Source of the DNA: Collybia mongolica
Taxonomy: Eukaryota > Basidiomycota > Agaricomycetes > Agaricales > Clitocybaceae
Reading direction: 5' to 3'
Length of the DNA: 45,464 nt
Assembly (NCBI GenBank): GCA_013420905.1
Contig: JAAXNY010000026.1
Span: 1-45,464, forward strand
Shown here: positions 21,309 to 30,699 of the stretch, one piece after another
Layout: every line of letters starts with the position of its first letter
Numbering within the stretch: the first letter of the stretch is position 1
The notes under the pieces: model-generated
What the model saw: only the letters and a program-made list of their open reading frames with translations
Told to the model about the DNA's origin: nothing
Databases searched by the model: none
Translations under genes and position numbers: made by a program

Positions 21309-24044
21309 ATGAACGATCGGAGCTTCGAGCGACGCCGACTGCCAGAAGTCCACCGCCACCTCATGTGGCATAATCAATCAGGGCTCGTAGTCTCGCCATA
21401 TAGTCGTACCCTCCCCATCCACACTTCATCGCCTTCCCCACGCCAACCTAAAGGTGACCCAAACGCGACGTGTTTTCTCTCAGATTCTGAGATATACATG
21501 GCGTATTACCCGAAAAAGGCCATTCACCACGGGCCAATATTTTCGGTTTTGGCTGTCACGCCTTCCGAGCTTAAGAAGGCCGCCATTCATGTCCCTGGCA
21601 CACACTCGTCCTTTGTGCTGGAACAAGGTTTCATGAATCGATGGATTGCTCTGGAGGACTCGTTACATGACGTTATCTTCTACCTGATGGCAAAACATCC
21701 AAAAGCCCACTTGTTCCCGAAGATCTCCTGGCCCCTTTGGCCTATGCAGCAAGGCTATCGCGATGTTCATCAAACACAGGAGTTAACCATTGTATGCGCC
21801 AGACGAGCGATATGGGCATTTAGAGTCATGTCCGCCTGCACTACATTCGCGCTGTCTCTATGGTTGGGAGAATTCGAGGATAATTGCTTTCAAAACGCGT
21901 TTGTTAGACTCGCCACCCGCGCCCTGGATCCCATATCTCGATCGTGGCTCCATCTCCTCCAGGAGTCCGTCGTTGGTGATCTGTCGCCGGGTTTGCGACC
22001 CGGCGCATTCCTTGATCCGTACGCAACCAGATGGGGTCCGTACCTGGTTTATTTCTGCCGCGCCAGCGTACCGATATGGTTCATATGGGGACATGGTGTT
22101 AAGGACATTCAGGCTCAGGACGCTCATATGCTTGTAGAATTCTACCCACCTGATGATTACATTGAGATTGCGCAACGACGAGTAGCTCAGTACGACTCTA
22201 TCGTGCTTCCCACTAGAAGAACATATAAGTTCGAAGGCACCATATCATCCATCCCTAGTTCCGGTGCCCCAATCACCTTGCCCGACGATCCATCTGACCT
22301 TATGCGTGGGAACGCTCGATGGGATGACGAGGAGCTTCCTCCTCCACCTGTTGATCGAAGGATGATCGTCAATCCACTGTCTGGTCAGAAGCCCGGAGAG
22401 GACTGGGAAACTTTCAAAGCACGGAAAGAGAAAGCCCAACAACATCGGATTCAGGTGGAGACTCCTACAGAGAAGCAGAGTCGCGAGTCCCGGGAAGCTT
22501 ATGCCACCAAGAGCGGGCCGAGTAAGACATCCACGGTTTATGTTTGGGAGAAAGACGAAGAAGACCCAACCGTTTATCGCCGGACAATTGTGACGAAAGC
22601 AGAGGCGGATTTCGAATTCATGGACACACACGCGTGGGGTAGATTCTATTGGTCATACTGTAACGAATGGGATCTCGTTCATCATCTGCCTCCCCCACCA
22701 GGAGAAAAACACCCCGAGAAATATGGGATAAACCGTGATCCCTATGGTTACGACGACGACTACGATGATATAATACCACCCCCATTTCCGGAACATTTGA
22801 AAGACATTCCCGTTCTAAGATTACCCGAGCAGTCGAACGACATTCCTGTTGCACCCCTCCCAGCACAGTCGAAAGACGTTCGCGATGCAATGTTCAAGCC
22901 TGCGGCGGAAGCTGCTCCTCCGATGCCTTACACGCTCTCCATTTTGAGCGTGGTCGAGTACCTCCGCAGAAGACACGGCTTCGACCTGTTACTGCAAGGA
23001 TCCAGTTGGAACCCGCAGGTTCATGGCGGAAAATATGCCCAGCAGCGAGAGAAGCACTTGGAGGTCCTTAAATTCCTTCTGTATTCTCAAGAAGCGCTCC
23101 CGCCACTGGCCTTAAGGGCGCTCGTCGACTTTTACAACACATCGGGGAACTATACATTGAGCTATCGCCAACTGCCGCCGTCCTGGGACATAAGCCGTAA
23201 ATTAGAAGCTCCCAGTTTCATCTGCGACCTCTCCAGGGTTAGGCTCCAGCGCATTGATCAGGACGCTTCGACGGTCTACATTCTCCGTCCGCCTGCCAAG
23301 TCGGACGATCCATCCCCTTGGTATGTTGCTCTGTGGAGCGCAACAGCAGTTCTCTTGGTATACCGCAGGGGCTGGGCGACAATGCTCGAGATCGCGCGTG
23401 GCCTGCTGGAATTGGCTATTCCCTTTCGTACCGTCATCGAGACGGATACATTGCCACCGAAATCTCTCTGGAGGTCTAAGTCGACAGGACTCGGCTTTCG
23501 CACAATTACCTATCAGCCGGATGACAACGACTACAACGCTTACCTACTTGCGCGAGAGAACGTTTTCTCATCGTCCAGGGGTCGCGTCCTGAGAATGCTT
23601 GGTGGAATCGTCTGGAGACTCGCGTCTGGCCACGTCTCAGATTCCACTGTGCTTGATGGACCTTCCTCATGCGATCAGGTTATTGCACAGCATGGCGACA
23701 AGTACTTCCTTGATGACGGTATCAGCGAGGAGATTCTAGACATTGTTAGCGGCGTTTACCACATCCCCGACGCTACCAACAAAGGCACCGTCACTCATGC
23801 GTCGTGGTGGCCCAAGCACCTGATTTGGAAGTCGTCGGGACTTTACGGTGATCAATGGTCGCCCGCCGCTGAGAATTTCTACCAGCTGCGGTTGCAGGAT
23901 TTCGAAAAGAAAGCGTTGGACATTAAAGGCTCAAAGAAGTGGAAGGAAAAGGTCAAGCACTACGAGACGAAAACGGTCGCCTGGATTCGAGGCAGTGAGC
24001 AGCTGGCCGCAGAATTCCTCCGTCTCAGTTCACGAGTCGTCTAG
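21309..24044 (+). CDS. 911-aa uncharacterised protein, intronless
   Basis: Single open frame; I start at the ATG in ACAATATGAACG because the frame upstream opens with TTG only and the arm copies keep this ATG. No known domain recognised. Visible: an N-terminal half rich in Trp/Tyr/Pro with RASVPIWFIWGHG (about residues 255-268); a module at about 350-460 containing SGQKPGEDWETFKARKEK, STVYVWEKDEEDP, GRFYWSYCNEWDL; then degenerate 12-13 residue Pro/Leu repeats (LKDIPVLRLPEQ, SNDIPVAPLPAQ, SKDVRD); and a C-terminal half with TYQPDD and a basic end. The 350-460 module recurs in the gene at 33140-33664, so it is a separable unit. I believe such proteins are common in agaric genomes, but function is unknown. 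Fragments with an early stop lie in both arms. Confidence 0.85.
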   Translation: MNDRSFERRRLPEVHRHLMWHNQSGLVVSPYSRTLPIHTSSPSPRQPKGDPNATCFLSDSEIYMAYYPKKAIHHGPIFSVLAVTPSELKKAAIHVPGTHSSFVLEQGFMNRWIALEDSLHDVIFYLMAKHPKAHLFPKISWPLWPMQQGYRDVHQTQELTIVCARRAIWAFRVMSACTTFALSLWLGEFEDNCFQNAFVRLATRALDPISRSWLHLLQESVVGDLSPGLRPGAFLDPYATRWGPYLVYFCRASVPIWFIWGHGVKDIQAQDAHMLVEFYPPDDYIEIAQRRVAQYDSIVLPTRRTYKFEGTISSIPSSGAPITLPDDPSDLMRGNARWDDEELPPPPVDRRMIVNPLSGQKPGEDWETFKARKEKAQQHRIQVETPTEKQSRESREAYATKSGPSKTSTVYVWEKDEEDPTVYRRTIVTKAEADFEFMDTHAWGRFYWSYCNEWDLVHHLPPPPGEKHPEKYGINRDPYGYDDDYDDIIPPPFPEHLKDIPVLRLPEQSNDIPVAPLPAQSKDVRDAMFKPAAEAAPPMPYTLSILSVVEYLRRRHGFDLLLQGSSWNPQVHGGKYAQQREKHLEVLKFLLYSQEALPPLALRALVDFYNTSGNYTLSYRQLPPSWDISRKLEAPSFICDLSRVRLQRIDQDASTVYILRPPAKSDDPSPWYVALWSATAVLLVYRRGWATMLEIARGLLELAIPFRTVIETDTLPPKSLWRSKSTGLGFRTITYQPDDNDYNAYLLARENVFSSSRGRVLRMLGGIVWRLASGHVSDSTVLDGPSSCDQVIAQHGDKYFLDDGISEEILDIVSGVYHIPDATNKGTVTHASWWPKHLIWKSSGLYGDQWSPAAENFYQLRLQDFEKKALDIKGSKKWKEKVKHYETKTVAWIRGSEQLAAEFLRLSSRVV

Positions 24045-24427
24045 AAAGGGATTTCGGTGAGTCTGAACTTTAGGGATGGATATACTTTCGCCTGACTCAT
24101 GAGTGCTACGAAAGGCATAACGTCTTGTACTCCTCGGGCCTCGTTTCTTTCTCGGTCGCCGCCGCCCCCCACCACGCCTAGCATGTGCCCCACGACAGAC
24201 TTTACATATGCGTTCTCGTCATCTCTGCTTGCGTTATATGGCTTCTGTTGCCGCGTCGTAAGTATGATACAGCTCCGCGCCCCCCCTCCCCCACGTTACA
24301 TAGCCCCCCCCCCCCCCCCTCTGCCATCACAAAAAAAAAATAACTCCCACCACTCATAAGAAAAAATTCCTTACGAAAAAAAAAACCTCCTTACAAAAAA
24401 AAAGTTACTGTACATACAATAGAACGT
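24045..24427. repeat. Low-complexity C- and A-rich stretch
   Basis: Downstream of the 911-aa gene, with a poly-C run at about 24304-24320, several poly-A runs (24333-24342, 24379-24390, 24399-24407) and C-rich simple sequence. It probably includes the gene's 3' untranslated region. No gene is seen. Confidence 0.7.
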
Positions 24428-25276
24428 TTACTTTGAGTCTGCCGCGTGAACAAATAAGTGCCCAGGTGCGGTCAAATCAACGGGTAGGTTTTTAACTCTA
24501 AGATTTTCGAACATTTCACAAAGATGGACAAAAAGTATCCTTAATACTGTTAACCACACGGAATTTCCTGCGATAATCTCTTGCAGCTCTTCAAGTGTGC
24601 GGTTCCACGAACCTCTGATCCACTCAAGCCTGCTTTGAAACTCGGAGTCACCACCTAACTCTAACCGCACGTAAGAACGAAAAGGCCTCTATGGCTTGTA
24701 TGTGCGGTGCGGGACCTAGTGGAACGCTAGCGTTCAACGGACATCGTCTGTGATGTGTTGCACGGAGATGTGATGGAGCGGCGAGGTTCGTCGAACCTCT
24801 TATGCAGTGAGTCAATGCAAATGCGGCACTCGTGGGGCATCAATTTGGTGAGCGTACGGATCTGTTAGGGATGGGCCACAAGAATGTGAGGTTTGTGAGG
24901 TTCGACGAACCTCGCGCACTGGACTGATCGCATTTTAGCTGTCGCTTATTTACGTTATAACAGAGGGCCTATATTTTTAGGGTGAGGGACAGGGTTAGGG
25001 ATTGTGCCTCGTGCCAACGGTAAATATATGAGTTGGCGAGGTCCGGTGTATAGCAATCTGCATCAGAATTCAAAACCGAGAAATGTCTATCGTTGAGTGT
25101 GCGATTTAGATCTTGATAATAACAACACGTTCGCTCCTCTCTGCCGTCGGTGTTGAAGCTGACAAGACTTGCCTTGAAAGTCTCATTTCTGAGCTCAAGG
25201 GTAAAGCTGTTAATGATGTGTGTTTGTTTCAACACCAACACCCTGTTTCCTTCACTCAATACTTTTTTGACCCGAG
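24428..25276. other. Palindrome-bearing intergenic stretch
   Basis: Palindromes lie at about 24600 (variant with a CCACG centre), 24783-24799 (GTC centre) and 24897-24913 (GAC centre). An 80-codon minus-strand frame (24670-24428) crosses the first palindrome, and a 115-codon minus-strand frame (25316-24969) runs antisense into the ribosomal fragment. I believe neither. Telomere-like GGGTTAGGG occurs once near 24990. Confidence 0.5.
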
Positions 25277-25506
25277 TTGATTGCCGAGGGCTCTGCCAAA
25301 CTCGCGTCCGTTCCATCTAGAGGAGCTACTACTACTACTTCCAGTGGGGCTCCTGCCGCTGCCGCCGCCGAGGAGAAGAAGGGGGAAGAGTTAGAGGAGA
25401 AGGTTTGTTGCTGTTTTTATCAGTGTCCCTTTAGGGACCAGCACTTATCTGTTGGCATTTACAGGAGGAGTCCGACGAAGACATGGGCTTCGGCTTGTTC
25501 GATTGA
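25277..25506 (+). pseudogene. 3' fragment of 60S acidic ribosomal protein P2
   Basis: Two exons, 25277-25402 and 25465-25506, joined across a 62-nt intron (GTTTGT...TTACAG). The product reads LIAEGSAKLASVP, an Ala/Thr-rich hinge, EEKKGEELEEK, and the hallmark P-protein C-terminus EESDEDMGFGLFD followed by TGA. In the ribosome this acidic tail recruits elongation factors. The N-terminal dimerisation part (about 55-60 residues in the family) is absent upstream, so this is a truncated duplicate of a housekeeping gene, not a working copy. I place the left break near 25270. The sequence after the stop looks like its native 3' UTR. Confidence 0.85.
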
Positions 25507-25869
25507 TCTCCTTGGATTATCTTGTAATACACATGTATATGCTGCATTTCTGTACAAATCAGCAGTAATGGTCCTACGAGAGTTACGTGCTGTGATCACA
25601 GACCCTAATATTGCTCCGCAGAGCTGAACGGACTTGTTTCGAAACTAAAACTGAAGCAACATCCTTTCAACATCCTTTCAACTTGTAAAAATCCCTTGTA
25701 TATGGCGACAGGCGGCAATGTCAAGAACAAGTTTGAAATACGCATCGGCACCAACGACGACAATGATGATATCGGAACTACAATAATTGACCGTTGCCCA
25801 GCGAATCCCAAGTCAGACTTTCATTCCGAATCGGCAGGTGTCAAAGACGGGTGATGAGTGTACTGCACT
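25507..25869 (+). other. Downstream of P2 fragment; unassigned open frame
   Basis: The P2 3' UTR continues for about 100 bp. A frame then stays open from about 25616 to the TGA near 25853, with an ATG at about 25701 (product begins MATGGNVKNKFEIRIG). It is preceded by a plausible acceptor (CTCCGCAG). It could be the last exon of another captured gene. There is also a short direct repeat, CATCCTTTCAA, twice near 25660-25682. Confidence 0.3.
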
Positions 25870-27540
25870 CTACTGGACTTCCCCAACAACTACGAGTAGA
25901 TATAGTATGTCGGGCCTGACTTGACCTGAAAGAGGGTGCTCGTTTTTTAGCAACCGTTCAATGCCGGGTAGAAGTACCTGCTCACCAGTCGGGCTGAGCG
26001 CATACAACTTTATTGTAGTGCCCCATGTATTGCTTTCCTTGGAAACTTGCGATGTGAAACTGTGGGTATTTAGGGACATGAGTAAACGGCCGCGAAAGTC
26101 GAGGTTCGACGAACCTTGACAACATTGATTCGGAAATCCTAGTAGCAAGAATGCAGGCGCAGGATAAACTCTCGTACGCTGCCTCCACCCGAAGCGGAGA
26201 AACGAAACACAGGGGGGGGGATGGATTGGAAAGTGGGGAGGTTTCCGTCCAGGAGGGAGTGAGCGCCACGACTTGACGGCTAAATGTTCCAAAGTCTTGT
26301 TTGCTGGTTCCTTTGAATATTTGGGATGTGGAAGATGGCGAGTTGATCCCAGGGCAGAAGACTTCTAAGAGTACCGACGGGGGTCAGACCCCGATGAAAC
26401 GAGAAAGGCGAGGTTCGAGGAACCTCGGGTATACAGTACTCTACGAGAGAACTGCGTCAGTACTGAAATGGCGATGAACACGAGGTTCGACGAACCTCGG
26501 GAGTACGTACGCGGTTAATCAAGTCGTTTACGACGGTGGTCAGGAGCCCGAACACTTTCTTGGAAACCTGAGTTGAGTTGAAGGAAGGCAGGCGCAGTAG
26601 AAATCCCCGTACGCTGCCTTCATTCGAAGCGGAAAGGTAAACCGTATCGGCTGGGGTGGGATTGTGAGTGGGGAGGTTCCTGTTCCAGAAGGGAGTGAGC
26701 GTCGCGACCCGACGGCTTGATGTTCCAATGCCTTATATACTGGTTTCTTTGAATATTTGGGATGTGGAAGATGGCGGGTTGATCCCTGCGCAGTAGACTC
26801 CTAAGAGTGCCGGCGGGGATCAGACGCGATGGAAACGAGAAAGGCGAGGTTCGAGGAACCTCGGGTATACAGGACTCTACGAGAGAATTACATTAGTACT
26901 GAGGTGGCGATGATTTCACGGACAGAGGCACTGACCGTACAACTTCGTTTGGCCCTGAAGTCGGTTGAGAGTACGCTTCGTCAAGTGGCTTTTCGGCGGG
27001 GGTCAGATGTCAGCCATGGAGGGGCGGAAACATGATGTTCGACGAACCTCGCGTATACGCGCCCAAAGAAACGAGTTAGGATTGGTCCGAGGATGCGTTG
27101 GTGAGGTTGAGGTTGAGGATCAACGAACCTCGTTGTGCATTCAGGTCAAACGAGTACGTCGGCACTCAAGCCGTTTTCGCGGGTGGTCAGGCGGTTGTTG
27201 CGTCGTAGGTGCGCGGGAGGGATTGTATATAGAATCTACGTGAAAGAATTGGTCAAAGCGAGCGAGAAAGCGCTCTTTTGACGAACCTTGTCCATTTAGG
27301 GTACGTTCCTTTTGACAGGCCACGTTGAAGTTTTGAGTAGGCGCAGGAGTTTGTGTGGGCTAGAGTGGGTCCCGATGCACGAGAACGGCGAGGTTCGACG
27401 AACCTCGGGTGTCGAGAATGTTCGGTTTAGGATGGAGGAATCGGGCGAGAAGAGATACGGGCGCAGGAGCAGACTCCGTACGCTGTAGTAATCCAAGGGT
27501 TGTAAGACAGACGCAGGAGCAGACCCCGTACGTTGTGTAG
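25870..27540. repeat. Composite repeat array, right arm (R2)
   Basis: Plus-oriented array. Palindromes: 26101-26117 (right end degraded), 26410-26426 (GAG centre), 26482-26498 (GAC), 26846-26862 (GAG), about 27035 (left half degraded) and 27390-27406 (GAC). CAGGAG...CCGTACG motifs lie near 26155, 26594, 27465 and 27510. Two neighbouring ~0.4 kb units share a spacer with TTTGAATATTTGGGATGTGG. The 26530-27540 part is the inverted counterpart of 8961-9760. Confidence 0.8.
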
Positions 27541-28155
27541 TGGTGGGAGCGGAACAGGTTGCGGAACAAGTGACGAGTCCGATAACCGAACGGATGGATC
27601 GCCGGTGTTCCAGACTCGGTGATCTCGGTGATAAGTTATCACCTGACTTTAGATTTTTTGGCGCGCTCGTCACTTCTTCCTTTCCACCCCCATCCCCACC
27701 AACCTTTCACCACACCACAACGGCTTCATCAACGATCCACTTGGTGTTGCGGGGCCTGCTCCCAATACCACCTTCTTTCATCGTTCTATAGTAGAGTTAC
27801 GGGGTTTGCTCCTGACACTACTCTTTCTTTCTCGACGCCTTTGTGCTTACGGCCCTCTGAACTCGGTCATACTTGCGTAACGTTCCAGAAGTTACCTAGC
27901 GTTCTTCCGTTGGACTGTCCCTGAGGCTTTTCTGTCGTTCATTGAAAAGGTTTCTGGTCAGTTGGAGCTCTGTACGTCCGTGACGATTATCCTGTCGTGC
28001 ATCGCTAACAGTCTCCGTCAGGTTTCCATTTATTTATGCTTGGCTGCTCTTCGTCGTGCTCGCCAGGCGATTAGTAGCACCGGCTTCATTACACTCAGCA
28101 AGTATCTAGTTCATATTGCGGCCCTTTGTACAATAAATCAACAATACGTTACACT
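27541..28155 (+). repeat. A-block copy R2
   Basis: Plus-strand A-block in front of the broken 911-type fragment, the mirror partner of 8330-8960. A sense frame (about 27962-28159, product begins MELCTSVTIILSCIANS) matches the left-arm frame MELRTSVTIILSCIANS and keeps its length, which hints that part of the block may once have been translated. Confidence 0.7.
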
Positions 28156-28353
28156 ATGAACGATCGGAACTTCGAGTGACGCCGACTGCCATAAGTTCAC
28201 TTGCCACGCCATGTAACACAATTAATTGGGGCTCATAGTCTCGCCATATAGTCGTAGCCTCCCCATTCATACTTCGTCGCCTTCCCCACGCAACCCTAAA
28301 GGTGATCCAAACGCGACATGTTGGTTGGTTCCGAGATATACACGGCGTATTAT
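28156..28353 (+). pseudogene. Broken 5' end of the 911-aa gene (right arm)
   Basis: It has the same start as the intact gene and the same TGA at codon 8 as the left-arm copy. It breaks off at the ARM equivalent of EIYMAYY and joins the 871-gene fragment at the same point as in the left arm. Non-functional. Confidence 0.75.
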
Positions 28354-28645
28354 AAGACGGCGGGAAGATGAGACACTAGGTCTCGCACATACTTTGCACT
28401 GTTCAAACGCGTGATATTTCTGGCTTCCCGCTCAGTCAACTATGTCACAGTGCGAATCGTTTCCCCAGGCTAGGCTATTACCCCATGGAGAGCCCAGCCC
28501 GACATCGAGGTCCACATACTAGGTGCCGTGCCTGCTAGTTGAGTCGTAGTAGAGGCGGTTTTGTTGAAAGGTAGCGAACATGCCACTGGGTAAGCATCTT
28601 ACTTGTGAACGCTGATTGTCTGTTGCGCCTGCGAGCCCTAAACAT
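28354..28645 (-). pseudogene. Broken fragment of the 871-aa gene (right arm)
   Basis: Minus-sense relic of the central part of the 871-aa gene, the partner of 7838-8127, with the same internal deletion and stops. It starts at the equivalent of MFRARRRN and ends in the LPAV region. Confidence 0.75.
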
Positions 28646-29470
28646 CAGACCGTTCCCTTCCAGACTCCGTCAATTACATCCCAGGGTCCCCGATGTCTCA
28701 TTACCGTCCCCAGTCCCGTACCAAGGGTCGTTGTACAGATGTACCGTCGCCGGAGACAGTGGCGGAATGGCCTGCGAAGTATGGGGATGAAATGATAATC
28801 CGTGGTTCGTCGAACCTCGCGCGGAGGTCTGCTGTAATAGAGCGCGACAAAACTAACACGGAAACGGAGCGTTAACAGACATAGTAACATTCTGCTCGAA
28901 TCATTGTACTTGCCATCAACGAGCGCATGGCCCTGAGGTCCATAATGAGTCTCACGAAGGAGGCCGGTGTGGAGACGATTCAGGCGGGCGGTCTGTAAAT
29001 CCGTGCCATTTACTACAGAATTAGAAGGGGCGTTTCGGCAAGATGAGGTACTGACTTACTGGCCAAGATAATGCATGCTTGGGAGGGACGACTGTCATCA
29101 ACGAGAATGACATCCCAAATGCATACACAGGAGCAAACCCCACATGTTGCACTATCCTGCGTAGGAGCAAACCCCGTACGCAGATGCGGGCCAGTTTACC
29201 ACTAAGAGTCCTAGTGCGAAGGATGCAATATTGGAGAAGTGTGGAGTTCGAAACGCCGCACCGGCTATCCAAACAAACAAGAATCATACGATCAACAAAT
29301 AATTGACAAAAAGAATTCCTCTCCCCATTCTTACCATCTTCGTTGCGTCCGAGCACACTCCTCTCGCTGCCCCACTTTCGCGAAAACCGCAGCCACTGGC
29401 CTTAGATCGACTTACGGGGGTTACTCCTGAGTCCGGTTTGGTTTAACAACGTACGGGGAGCTCTCCTGCG
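28646..29470 (+). other. Shared block, right arm
   Basis: Inverted counterpart of 7020-7830 and related to 13000-13640. It holds a half-degraded palindrome at 28802-28818 and motif copies near 29125, 29160, 29425 and 29450. A short segment reading GGAGACAGTGGCGGAATGG (about 28752) is an inverted scrap of the 871-aa gene. No intact gene is seen. Confidence 0.6.
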
Positions 29471-30127
29471 TCTGTGACTTGATGCCGCTATACATCTCTT
29501 GCATGCGCATACGGCTTCGATAAATACACTTGAACAAATGTCTAGCCTAACGACTTCTCCAGATACATCTGGTCACCTTACCAGTGAGTGTCCTGCTTGC
29601 GTTCCTAAATCCCCGTCAGTTTTGTCTTATGATATGCTTCCTAGTTATTGGAGTATCATACGAATTCCATTCTTAAGCTCCACGGGCCGTTTCCTCAACT
29701 CTACGTAAGTCTCTTTTGCTTTCCTTCTTATGGATATCTGATTATTTCCTTCTAGTTGGTCTCGAAATGCTCCATATGTTCCTGAAGCATGAATAACCAA
29801 GAGTCTCGGATGAGGTATACTGCATCCGCCGCTAGTCTAATTTTGCCTTCTGAAACATGGATCCAGGTGTTAATGCCGCCTCCTTAAACGTCATATTTGT
29901 CTGGTGGAGTTTTTTGGGGGGCTTGAGTTTTCTCTTGGCTGCATTCCGTTATAGTGTAACTGATATTTTTCATGTAAACTCTTTCGGACTATATACAGTA
30001 TTATTACGATCTCTTTTCTGTATAAAAAGGTGAGGGGTGAAAGGATATTCGTCATTCACCTCGTAGTATTTGGACCTCCAGACTTGCCCCTCCGACCTCC
30101 ACACCGCTCATTCACTTTGCTCAAAAT
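29471..30127 (+). promoter_or_regulatory. Duplicated SNF2 upstream region (right arm)
   Basis: Closely matches 13650-14316. It includes the conserved open frame (29499-29708) and TATAAAAA at about 30021-30028, about 105 bp before the mini-SNF2 ATG. A promoter role is inferred from conservation in three copies. Confidence 0.6.
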
Positions 30128-30635
30128 ATGCCTAGCCATATAGTTCACGGCACACTCACCCAGCTGAACGTCATGCACGACGGCGCGCCCTGGGGATACT
30201 CTCGCTGGCAGCGTAATACTGATGTGAAGCATGGGCTGTTTCCGGATGACGATTCCCTCCTTCCCGAGGGTTGGACACGAGAAACCGATCTCGTTGTTGC
30301 CACGGTAATTATTTCTCTTGTGAGTCCTGCGGCCGGTATTTGATGTGCTAAGCTCCTTCGTAGGACCAGCCCTGGGGCACTCAGGAAGAACACCAGGTTA
30401 TCGGCAGAGCGCTCCGACAACCCCAACCCCAGGAGGAGACCGTCGTTACCTGCACCCTCTTTGCGGCTGATACACCAGACATGGTTTTGTCTTCTCTAGT
30501 ACATGAGAAGAAATCCTCGATGGATGCTTTTCTCGATAAAGAAAAGGGCAAAGGTGTGTCATATCACTCGACTCCTCTTGTTCGATTTTGACAAGTCGTT
30601 CAGAGATGTATGGCCTGCTCTCGGGAAAGTCTTAA
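30128..30635 (+). CDS. Mini-SNF2 gene, right-arm copy (137 aa, three exons)
   Basis: Exons 30128-30319, 30364-30553 and 30604-30635 (192+190+32 nt = 138 codons with stop). The parent's N-terminus to GWTRET is fused in frame to DLVVATVIISL, the end of motif V. After a 44-nt intron (GTGAGT...CGTAG) comes DQPWGTQEEHQVIGRALRQ, the motif VI region, and after a 50-nt intron an early TAA. The ATP-binding and DEAH motifs are deleted. A second deletion, near 30651, removes the coiled coil and most of the tail from the DNA. The left-arm copy (6352-5851) has the same joints and intron lengths. The two differ by substitutions and one 6-nt indel, all keeping the frame. Possible regulator of the full-length protein or neutral relic. 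Confidence 0.6.
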
Positions 30636-30699
30636 GTGGATCCTGAGGATGTTCTGGCAAGCCGATTTGGCCGCCGCCGCAGTAATATGATATCAATTC

